Origin: Acetobacter sacchari
GTDB lineage: Bacteria > Pseudomonadota > Alphaproteobacteria > Acetobacterales > Acetobacteraceae
DNA: 64,000 nt
Assembly (NCBI RefSeq): GCF_017377715.1
Contig: NZ_JAFVMF010000012.1
Location: 1 to 64,000 of the forward strand
Direction: 5' to 3'
Shown: in pieces, positions 57,571 to 64,000 of the stretch
Layout of the letters: each line of letters starts with the position of its first letter
How positions within the stretch are numbered: the first letter of the stretch is position 1
Notes under the pieces: model-generated
The model's database searches: none
The model's input: the letters and a program-made list of their open reading frames with translations, nothing else
Told to the model about the DNA's origin: nothing
Made by a program: the position numbers and the translations under genes

Positions 57571-59199
57571 ATGACGCTCGACCTGGCCCTTCTCAACGCC
57601 ACGGTTCATACAGGATCTCACACTTGGCCCCTGATCGGAGCGGCCGTTGGGATATCCAATGGACGCATCGTCCATATCGGCCCGACGGAAGAGATCCGCG
57701 CCTTATGCCGCCCTGAGACGACTATTCGAAATCTGGACGGCATGTTCCTGACGCCCGGCTTCATTGACGTGCACGTTCATGTGTTAATGGCGGCGGAATA
57801 CCTCTCTGCGGTAGGTCTTCGCGACGCCCGTAGCATGCAAGAGGTCGTGGACCGTGTTGCGACGCGCGCCGCCGCCACTCCGGACGCGCCCTGGATATAC
57901 GGGCTCGAATGGAGCTACGGCTACCCTGACCTGCCCGGCGGTGTCTTCGACCGCGCGATGCTGGACGCGGTCTCTTCCGACCGGCCGATCCTGCTTGTTT
58001 CCGCCATGGCGCACGCCGCCTGGGCCAACAGCCGCGCTCTCGAAATTGCGGGAATCACCGCCGAGACCCCCGACCCGCCGAACGGCGAGATCGTCCGCCG
58101 GCCTGACGGTTCCCCCTCGGGCTGGCTCAAGGAGCACGCCGTTGATCTGGTCCGCCGCCACATGCCCGCTGCAAATGAGCAGGATCGGCGACGCGGCCTC
58201 GATCTGGCGTTCCAGGAAGCGGCGCGTTGCGGCGTGACCCGGATGCAGAGCGCAGCCTTCGACGAATCGCTCCTTCCCATGCTGCACGATCTTGAGTTAT
58301 CCGGAAAACTCCCTATCCGGATTGGCATGATGACGGAAATCGCGCCGCCCTCAATGGCGGAAGCGAGACTGCGCGACGCAGTTGCGCTGCGCGCAGCCTA
58401 TGACACGGATATGCTCCGCATCGACGGGCTGAAATTCTTCCTCGACGGCGTGCTTGAATCCCATACCGGATCCATGCCGGATGGCTATGCGGATCGGCCG
58501 GATCTGGCCGGCGCGTTGCTGTGGGAGAGGGAACCCTATATCGACGCCGTCCGCCGCGGCATGGAAGCTGGTTTCACCACATGGACCCACGCCATCGGTC
58601 CCGGCGCCATCGCCCTCTCTCTGGACGCCATTGAAGCCGCCGGGCCGCTGTCGCATCGTCTGCGGCCGCGCGTAGAGCATGTCGAACTCCCTTACCAGGC
58701 GGATATTGATCGCTTTTCTCGCATTGGCGCCATCGCGAGCATGCAGCCTGTCATGGTCGCGCCGTCCGATGTCTGGATGGGCATGGAAGGCGTGTGGGAA
58801 GCCCGCGTCGGAACGCAACGCCTGCAAAACGCCTTTCCCATGCGCGCCCTTCTGGATGCTGGGGCCAGGCTCGCATTTGGCACCGACTGGCCCATAGTGC
58901 CGCTTGATCCAAAGCTGGGCATGCGCAAGGCGGTGCTGCGCCGTCCGCTTGGCGCGCCCGCCGACGCCGGGTGGGTGAAGCGGCAGGCGATAACGTTCCC
59001 GGAAGCCTTTCACGCCTATACTGAAGGCGCGGCCTACGCAGCAGGGCGTGACCTGGACGAGGGGAGGATAGCCGAGGGCGCGTACGCCGACCTTACGGTG
59101 CTTTCCGCGAACCCGTTCACGGTCGATCCCGACGTCCTCCCTTCACTTCAGAACGTCCTGACCATCGTGGGCGGGCGCATCACGCACGAGACGCTGTAA
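57571..59199 (+). CDS. Amidohydrolase family protein (YtcJ-like)
   Basis: This 542-residue metal-dependent hydrolase has a small N-terminal beta domain, the metal motif HVHV in FIDVHVHVLMAAEYL, later histidines in TTWTHAIGPG and RVEHVELPY, and the aspartate in AFGTDWPIVPLDP. It is the YtcJ subgroup (exoenzyme-regulatory-protein-like amidohydrolases), whose substrates are mostly unknown but include cyclic amides and N-acyl compounds. The ATG at 57571 has a GGGGA ribosome-binding site 8 nt before it. It is divergent from the M20 deacylase, so both may be under the same regulator. Hydrolysis of a ring or amide bond in the pathway is inferred. Confidence 0.9.
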   Translation: MTLDLALLNATVHTGSHTWPLIGAAVGISNGRIVHIGPTEEIRALCRPETTIRNLDGMFLTPGFIDVHVHVLMAAEYLSAVGLRDARSMQEVVDRVATRAAATPDAPWIYGLEWSYGYPDLPGGVFDRAMLDAVSSDRPILLVSAMAHAAWANSRALEIAGITAETPDPPNGEIVRRPDGSPSGWLKEHAVDLVRRHMPAANEQDRRRGLDLAFQEAARCGVTRMQSAAFDESLLPMLHDLELSGKLPIRIGMMTEIAPPSMAEARLRDAVALRAAYDTDMLRIDGLKFFLDGVLESHTGSMPDGYADRPDLAGALLWEREPYIDAVRRGMEAGFTTWTHAIGPGAIALSLDAIEAAGPLSHRLRPRVEHVELPYQADIDRFSRIGAIASMQPVMVAPSDVWMGMEGVWEARVGTQRLQNAFPMRALLDAGARLAFGTDWPIVPLDPKLGMRKAVLRRPLGAPADAGWVKRQAITFPEAFHAYTEGAAYAAGRDLDEGRIAEGAYADLTVLSANPFTVDPDVLPSLQNVLTIVGGRITHETL

Positions 59200-59574
59200 T
59201 TCACTTCTTTCTGTCGATATTATTTTCATAATTTATAACATCGTTTTTCACAAAACTTACAACAGAGAGCATTCACTGATCGAACGCATAAGGCTCTTAG
59301 CGACGGAGAAAGGGAACTCTGTCCGTTACCCGGCACAAGCGGATGGGGATTCATCGTCATAGCGAAACGTCCGCACTCATGAGCTATAGCTTACGCAGAC
59401 ATTCAAACGATCTTTCAATCGTTGCAGGAACGCCTCCGTATAAAATGTTAAAAACTTATAATTTACAATGATTTTTTAAAAATATTATTCTCGAGAAATA
59501 CGCCATCGAGAAAAATCAAACCGCAAATAAACCTTACCCCGCAACGCCAAACACGATGAGCAGCATCCACCGCC
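59200..59574. other. Non-coding AT-rich region between converging genes
   Basis: These 375 bp are AT-rich, especially at 59205-59260 and 59440-59500. The palindrome TTCTCGAGAA lies at 59488-59497. No coding sequence or clear terminator is present. Confidence 0.5.
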
Positions 59575-60468
59575 TCACGGACCACCAAACAGGCGCTCCA
59601 ATCCCTCCTGCAGCGCCAGCGGCGTGACGCGCAGACGCTCGCGCATCTCCGTGACGTCGAACGCCTTATCTTCAAGCAGCCTTCGGACTTCGGCCCCGCC
59701 GATATCCGGCGCTCCGGGAATTGCCCGTGTCACGCCTGCCAGAGCGATCAGGGGCGCAGCGGGCACGGACAGCACTGGTCGACGCCGGACGCCCGCCGCG
59801 TCCGCCACCATCCGGACGAAGTCACGATAGGAGACAGGCGCCGCGCCCGCGATCACGATGGCTTCCGGCCCGCGCCAGTCGATGTCGATCGCCGCCAGAA
59901 CGCTCGCCGTGACGTCGCTCTGATGAATCGGCTGCACCAACGCTCGCCCGCCAGCAGGAAGCGGCACGACAGGCAAAAGCCGCAAGAGCGCGGCAAGGCG
60001 CTGCACGTTGTTTTCCCCCTCCGCCCCATAGATCATCGTCGGGTGCAGAATGACGCCGGGACGGCCAGACTCCAGCAGTGCTCGCTCACCGCGCAACACC
60101 CCATCGCCATGAGCATCAGGCCAGCGCGTGAACTTCCGCGTGCTGCCAAGACACACCAGTTGCGCACGCTCAGGCATACAGGAAAGAACGACCGGAACAT
60201 TGCGCGCGTGTGCGGTGCAAACGACAGTCGTCGCATCGGCGAGTGCGCGACGTAACGGTGGGAGAGAGGCTTCGAGATCCCCAAACCGCGCCTCCCGCAG
60301 TGCGCCCTCACCCGTCAGAGCCACGCCCGCGCGCACTAACCCGCGCCGATAGCGATCTTCGTCCCGGACCACCGGCACAACGGCTCGCCCCTGAGCGAGC
60401 AGCGCCTTACACAGCGCCGCGCCAGAACGCCCGCCCGCGCCGATGACATGAACCGTTCCTCCGCTCAT
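59575..60468 (-). CDS. NAD(P)-binding Rossmann-fold protein (NDUFA9/SDR-like)
   Basis: This 297-residue protein has an N-terminal dinucleotide-binding motif (VIGAGGRSGAALCKALLAQG; Gly-x-Gly-Gly-x-x-Gly pattern). An atypical-SDR pattern follows: STRKFTRW, RPGVILHPTMIYGAEGENNV and VQPIHQSDVTASVLAAI. These features match the complex I NDUFA9-like/nucleotide-sugar-epimerase-like group. The classical YxxxK pair is not obvious, so a binding or weakly catalytic role is possible. Its start overlaps the end of the upstream membrane-anchored protein gene by four bases, so the two are co-translated. Confidence 0.82.
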   Translation of the reverse strand: MSGGTVHVIGAGGRSGAALCKALLAQGRAVVPVVRDEDRYRRGLVRAGVALTGEGALREARFGDLEASLPPLRRALADATTVVCTAHARNVPVVLSCMPERAQLVCLGSTRKFTRWPDAHGDGVLRGERALLESGRPGVILHPTMIYGAEGENNVQRLAALLRLLPVVPLPAGGRALVQPIHQSDVTASVLAAIDIDWRGPEAIVIAGAAPVSYRDFVRMVADAAGVRRRPVLSVPAAPLIALAGVTRAIPGAPDIGGAEVRRLLEDKAFDVTEMRERLRVTPLALQEGLERLFGGP

Positions 60469-61991
60469 GGACGCGGCGCCGCCTTGGACGGTACGGAAAG
60501 CGCATCAGGCGGCACCTCGTCCGTGGCGTCAGCCGCATCGCCATCGGCGCCCATCGGCGCATCCGGCGCCTTCACCCCCTTACCGCCACCTGCGGGCGCG
60601 CGAACCATGAGCCCCATGGATTGAACCAGCTCGGAGGACCCGCCGGACGAAAGCGCCATCGGCAACGCAGCAATGACTGCGATCAGCGGCAGCGGCTGAG
60701 GCGGCGCCAGCGATATCCGCAGCATTCCCTTGTCTGGCGCCTGCAGGTATAGAGCCAACTGCGCCCCCATACTGTCCGGCGCAGCCCCGGCTGGGGCCAA
60801 CGAACGCTTCAGCGCCGCGAGATAGGCGTCCGGATCGACGCCCTGAGCCACGGCCGATCGAGTGATCGCCCGATTCACCAGCCCCTCGTCGCGCCAGCCA
60901 ATATCGAGACGGTTGACCTTCGCGCCTGTCATGCCCGCGCCCCCAAGGTCGAGGACGCTCGGCATATCCATCTCGCTCAGATCTTCGCTGACAGTAAGAC
61001 GCCCAGCCCCCGGCGCGGTCAGGTCGAAATTCTTGACGGTCGCTGTATGCGCGCGACCGTCGACAAGCACGTTCAGGGCAATCGAGGCGTCCAGCGACGG
61101 GTAGCCCAGTTCCTTCAGAATCTCGAAATGCGGCGCCGACGGCCAGATCAGCAGGTGATCAACCGTCACCCTGGCGTTGCTCTTCGGGCCGTTTGTCGTT
61201 GCGTGCTCGACCAGCCGTTTCAAGGAAAGAAGCGCCTGCATTTTACCCGGAACGCCGTCCGCTTCTCCGTTCAGCTTCAGGTCGTCCAGACGCAGGCCGC
61301 TGTCGCCCTCGTGGGGCGGAAGTCTGGCGCCGAGGCCGCCATTGACGCGCGACGCGATATCCTGACCATCCACTGCGAGATGCGCGAACGTGATCTGACG
61401 CGCGGGCGTCGCGTATCCGTGGAATACGAAATCGGCGACATCCAGCCGCGATGTCCGACCAACGCCAAAATTGTCGATCGAGGCGGCCTTGATAGCAAAG
61501 TCAGCCTGCACCCCGACTGGCTTTATCGACAACTCGGACAACTCCCCATGCCCGAAAGTCAGCTTCTCCAACGACTCATCCTGCATCGGCGTCTGCAACT
61601 GGTCGACCGCAAGGCGCTTGAACATGACCTCCAGAGACGGCGCCTGCAGACGCCCGTCGTAAGCAATCAGATGATCGAAGCGCAGCGGCGCTTTCGTCCC
61701 TGCGTCAGGCGCCACAACGCCGAGCGCCTCCAGCTTGGACGCGGTGAACGTCAGCCCCTCCTCCCTGAGCGTGACGTCCTTCAAGCGCGCGCCATGTCCG
61801 AGAGGCATCGCCTTGGCCTGTCGGTAGGTCAACTCGCTCCCCGGCGGCAGTTGCGTGCGAAACTGCGCCAGAGCAGCGTCCAGCCGGGAGTTCGCAACAC
61901 GCTGCGCCCATACCCAGGCCGCTCCGCCGCCGCCAAGCAAAACAACGGCGAGAACCGCGGAAGAGGCTATGAGGACGCGGGGTTGCATCAT
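60465..61991 (-). CDS. Membrane-anchored protein of unknown function (YdgA/AsmA-like layout)
   Basis: This 508-residue protein has one N-terminal membrane helix (about residues 6-30) and a long periplasmic beta-rich part. The part reads like repeated strands (VMFKRLAVDQLQTPMQDESL, LTFGHGELSELSIKPV) followed by an Ala/Pro/Asp-rich C-terminal tail. The overall layout resembles E. coli YdgA (DUF945) and AsmA-like proteins, but I cannot assign a family with certainty. It precedes the NAD(P)-binding protein with overlapping codons. A role in envelope maintenance is a guess from topology. Confidence 0.7.
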   Translation of the reverse strand: MMQPRVLIASSAVLAVVLLGGGGAAWVWAQRVANSRLDAALAQFRTQLPPGSELTYRQAKAMPLGHGARLKDVTLREEGLTFTASKLEALGVVAPDAGTKAPLRFDHLIAYDGRLQAPSLEVMFKRLAVDQLQTPMQDESLEKLTFGHGELSELSIKPVGVQADFAIKAASIDNFGVGRTSRLDVADFVFHGYATPARQITFAHLAVDGQDIASRVNGGLGARLPPHEGDSGLRLDDLKLNGEADGVPGKMQALLSLKRLVEHATTNGPKSNARVTVDHLLIWPSAPHFEILKELGYPSLDASIALNVLVDGRAHTATVKNFDLTAPGAGRLTVSEDLSEMDMPSVLDLGGAGMTGAKVNRLDIGWRDEGLVNRAITRSAVAQGVDPDAYLAALKRSLAPAGAAPDSMGAQLALYLQAPDKGMLRISLAPPQPLPLIAVIAALPMALSSGGSSELVQSMGLMVRAPAGGGKGVKAPDAPMGADGDAADATDEVPPDALSVPSKAAPRP

Positions 61992-62357
61992 ATCTGGTCC
62001 TTAAATGACGATTCGACGTCGACAACCCGCAAACCGGAATCGACACAGGCGCAAGCGAACCCCCTAGGTAACAGCATGAGCGTCGACCGACACCCCGGAG
62101 AGGTTGTCATACGTTATAAAACAAGGCGCTGGGCTTCGGGATCAGCCTGCTGACACCGTAGCAACCGGGCTTTTCCAGACGGGGACAGTCGAAACAGAAA
62201 AAGCGGTATCATGTTACCGCAGTCAAAAAACCCTGAAAAACGGCGAACAAACCCAAAAAACTCCATCACTCCTTATGATCGTGCTTGACGAAGCCCGTGT
62301 CCGTGCGCATAACGCGCCACCCGAACCGATCAAGATTTCTGGACGGACATACGACCA
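61992..62357. other. Leader region of rplM-rpsI
   Basis: This 366-bp gap should contain the rplM-rpsI promoter and the promoter of the minus-strand gene. No known ribosomal leader structure could be recognised by eye. Confidence 0.5.
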
Positions 62358-62837
62358 ATGAAGACCACCCTCTCGCTCAAGCCCGCGGAGGTGACGAAGA
62401 ACTGGATCCTGATCGACGCCGAAGGCCTCGTTCTCGGTCGGCTCGCCGCCATCATCGCCCAGCGTCTGCGCGGCAAGCACAAGCCGCAGTTCACCCCCCA
62501 TGTCGATTGCGGCGATCACGTCGTCGTCGTCAACGCCGAGAAGATCAAGCTGACCGGCGACAAGGTTGGGCAGAAGCTGTTCCACTACCACACCGGTTAT
62601 CCGGGCGGCATCAAGGAACGCACCATCACCCAGCGTCTGACCGGCAAGAACCCGGGCCAGGTCGTTGAGAAGGCTGTCGAGCGTATGATCACGCGCGGCC
62701 CGCTGCAGCGCGCCCAGATGCGCAACCTGCATGTCTACGCCGGAGCCGAGCACCCGCATGACGGGCAGCAGCCGGTGAAACTGGATGTCGCGGCGATGAA
62801 CCGCAAGAACACCGCCATTGCGAAGAGTGGGGTCTGA
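62358..62837 (+). CDS. rplM: 50S ribosomal protein L13
   Basis: L13 is a primary binder of 23S rRNA in the large subunit. The 159-residue length and segments [54 protein letters not shown] and the C-terminal [18 protein letters not shown]-like end (here [20 protein letters not shown]) are unmistakable. It is followed by rpsI after 5 bp, the universal L13-S9 operon. Confidence 0.99.
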   Translation: MKTTLSLKPAEVTKNWILIDAEGLVLGRLAAIIAQRLRGKHKPQFTPHVDCGDHVVVVNAEKIKLTGDKVGQKLFHYHTGYPGGIKERTITQRLTGKNPGQVVEKAVERMITRGPLQRAQMRNLHVYAGAEHPHDGQQPVKLDVAAMNRKNTAIAKSGV

Positions 62838-62842
62838 TCACT

Positions 62843-63334
62843 ATGTCCGAAACTCTGGAACGCACCGGCACACTGGCCGATCTGAAGGACATCGCCCCGG
62901 CGACGCTCGCTTCGGAAGCCCCCGTGTATGAAGTAAAGCGCGACGCGCAGGGCCGCTCCTACGCGACCGGCCGCCGCAAGGACGCCGTCGCTCGCGTGTG
63001 GATCAAGCCCGGCAAAGGCGACATCACCGTCAACGGCCGCCCGGTGGTCACGTATTTCGCACGCCCCGTGCTGCGCATGCTGCTGACCCAGCCTTTCCTT
63101 GTGGCTGATCGCTACAACCAGTTCGACGTCGTCTGCACCGTCACCGGCGGCGGACTGTCAGGTCAGGCTGGCGCTGTTCGTCATGGCATCAGCCGCGCGC
63201 TGACCCATTACGAACCCGGCCTTCGCGGCATCCTGAAGGCAGCCGGGTTCCTGACCCGTGACTCCCGTCAGGTCGAGCGTAAGAAGTACGGTAAGGCCAA
63301 GGCCCGCCGCTCCTTCCAGTTCAGCAAGCGCTGA
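62843..63334 (+). CDS. rpsI: 30S ribosomal protein S9
   Basis: S9 sits in the head of the small subunit with its C-terminal tail reaching the P-site tRNA. The 163-residue protein has a ~35-residue alphaproteobacterial N-terminal extension before the core ([20 protein letters not shown]), the [19 protein letters not shown] segment and the basic tail ending in FSKR. It is co-transcribed with rplM. Two hairpins follow. Confidence 0.99.
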   Translation: MSETLERTGTLADLKDIAPATLASEAPVYEVKRDAQGRSYATGRRKDAVARVWIKPGKGDITVNGRPVVTYFARPVLRMLLTQPFLVADRYNQFDVVCTVTGGGLSGQAGAVRHGISRALTHYEPGLRGILKAAGFLTRDSRQVERKKYGKAKARRSFQFSKR

Positions 63335-63366
63335 TCTGCTTCCGGTTCATATCGGAAGTTTCAGAC

Positions 63367-63406
63367 AAGGCCGCCAACCTCCCGGGTTGGCGGCCTTTCT
63401 GTTTTC
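63367..63406 (+). terminator. Intrinsic terminator of rplM-rpsI
   Basis: GGCCGCCAACC (63369-63379) and GGTTGGCGGCC (63385-63395) form a perfect 11-bp stem with a 5-nt loop, extended by two A-T pairs and followed by a T-rich stretch (TTTCTGTTTT). It lies 32 bp after the rpsI stop and is a clear rho-independent terminator. Confidence 0.92.
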
Positions 63407-63441
63407 AAACGGCACTAAACACACCTGCCTCGTTCGCAAAC

Positions 63442-63479
63442 AAAAGGCCCCTCGAAACATACGTTTCGAGGGGCCTTTT
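63442..63479. terminator. Second, bidirectional terminator hairpin
   Basis: AAAAGGCCCCTCGAAAC (63442-63458) pairs perfectly with GTTTCGAGGGGCCTTTT (63463-63479): a 17-bp stem with a 4-nt loop. With A-runs on one side and T-runs on the other it can stop transcription from both strands, both rpsI read-through and the opposite small gene. Confidence 0.9.
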
Positions 63480-63554
63480 ACTGTGAGTTCATCAGGGAGA
63501 TGGTTCAACTAAAGCACTCAGATGCAGTTTAACCACATCCAGAACCGATAAAGA

Positions 63555-63818
63555 TCAGGCGGTGATATCGAGTGCGGAACTATCGGCGCTGGACGCAGTC
63601 TTCGATCCGCCTGTAGTTGTTTCGGAAATAATGTCGCCCTGAGAATCCGTGACGGTTGTCGTGATGGATCCGTCAGCATTCGTCGTCACCGTCGTGGTGT
63701 CTTGTGACGAGTTCGTTCCCGAACTGGATGATGCGCCTGAAGACGACGCCGAGGAAGATCCTGCGCCGTAGAGACTGCTCAACGCCGAACCGGAAAGACC
63801 AGAAATCGAGGAAGACAT
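63555..63818 (-). CDS. Small Ser/Thr/Gly-rich protein of unknown function
   Basis: This 87-residue protein is about half Ser, Thr and Gly (SSLYGAGSSSASSSGASSSS near the start, then TTVTTNADGSITTTVTD). The second half has a short repeat-like pattern of TTVT/DGS units. No signal peptide or family is recognised. It has an ATG with upstream CGGAGC and is bounded by the bidirectional terminator, which supports it being a real gene. Such low-complexity proteins often carry T-rich repeats that could be O-glycosylated or disordered; nothing more can be said. Confidence 0.7.
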   Translation of the reverse strand: MSSSISGLSGSALSSLYGAGSSSASSSGASSSSGTNSSQDTTTVTTNADGSITTTVTDSQGDIISETTTGGSKTASSADSSALDITA

Positions 63819-63925
63819 GCTGTAAGCTCCGAAGTGACGATACCAGGCGCATCGTCACTTCGAGCCATTAATAACGTCTTAGCAAAGGCGTAACGAAGAG
63901 CAACGTTACGCCCACAACACTTCAC

Positions 63926-64000
63926 TCACTGCGCGCTTTGGGCACGAACTTCCTCAATCAATCCCGGCAGGATCGACGGGTCGGAAAGCGACGAAAGATC
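63926..64000 (-). CDS. acs: Acetyl-CoA synthetase, C-terminal fragment (runs off window)
   Basis: The last 24 codons of a minus-strand gene end here (DLSSLSDPSILPGLIEEVRA and a short tail). The pattern GD-x-S-T/S-L-A/S-D-P-S-V/I is the typical C-terminus of acetyl-CoA synthetase, which activates acetate with ATP and CoA. Its main part lies beyond the window. Assignment from so short a tail is moderate, but the motif is distinctive and fits acetate metabolism in this kind of organism. Confidence 0.65.
   Translation of the reverse strand, partial: DLSSLSDPSILPGLIEEVRAQSAQ

Overview
The window looks like a chromosomal segment of an acetic acid bacterium (Acetobacteraceae, Alphaproteobacteria). 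This is inferred from the fairly high GC content, the order tpiA-secG-pyrG-kdsA, the rplM-rpsI pair, and several proteins I associate with that family. A flagellar cluster shows the cell is, or descends from, a motile one. The genus cannot be fixed from the sequence; an Asaia-like organism would fit, but that is a guess. I found no tRNA, rRNA, CRISPR array, intact insertion sequence or phage gene.

Layout. 1-6.2 kb: a CAACAG repeat, two arginine succinyltransferase pathway genes (astB, astA), an AraC regulator, a class-C-type serine hydrolase and a luciferase-like flavin monooxygenase. 6.4-12.9 kb: a GH15 glucoamylase-type enzyme, then a compact electrophile/peroxide defence locus (AhpD-like protein and LysR regulator on the minus strand; glutathione transferase, Old Yellow Enzyme and peroxiredoxin-like protein on the plus strand). 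13.3-18.4 kb: cardiolipin synthase, an exported protein, a HerA-like ATPase and a flavoprotein. 18.8-23.5 kb: flagellar genes in two divergent operons, flgB-flgC-fliE-fliQ-fliR-flhB (minus) and fliO-fliP (plus). 23.5-28.8 kb: a divergent gamma-glutamyltransferase-like lipoprotein, an alginate-export-type outer-membrane barrel behind an AT-rich promoter region, and a small lipoprotein. 29-31.7 kb: ispH-thrB-rnhA. 31.9-35.9 kb: a small divergent protein and a three-gene operon joining a FeeM-type N-acyl amino acid synthase, an isoprenylcysteine-methyltransferase-like membrane protein and a GGDEF-EAL protein. 36-40 kb: a broken gamma-carbonic anhydrase, a Rieske oxygenase, a TetR regulator and a P-loop kinase-like protein. 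40.3-47.8 kb: trpE and a PpiD-like chaperone (minus), then tpiA-secG-pyrG-kdsA (plus). 47.8-59.2 kb: a catabolic island with a histidine ammonia-lyase homologue, MFS transporter, TonB-dependent receptor, RidA, DUF1028, LysR, ArgE-like deacetylase and YtcJ-like amidohydrolase. 59.5-64 kb: a nucleotide-sugar-epimerase-like protein, a lineage-type membrane-anchored protein, rplM-rpsI with two terminators, a Ser/Thr-rich small protein and the C-terminus of acetyl-CoA synthetase.

The two most interesting places are these. First, the ammonia-lyase homologue at 47804-49336 lacks exactly the Ala-Ser-Gly tripeptide that forms the MIO cofactor, while most of the surrounding active-site framework is kept, and it lies in a full uptake-and-degradation cluster. 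Second, the FeeM / membrane methyltransferase / c-di-GMP operon at 32.2-35.9 kb has overlapping genes throughout and looks like a candidate lipid-signal synthesis, modification and response unit. Both functional readings are inferences.
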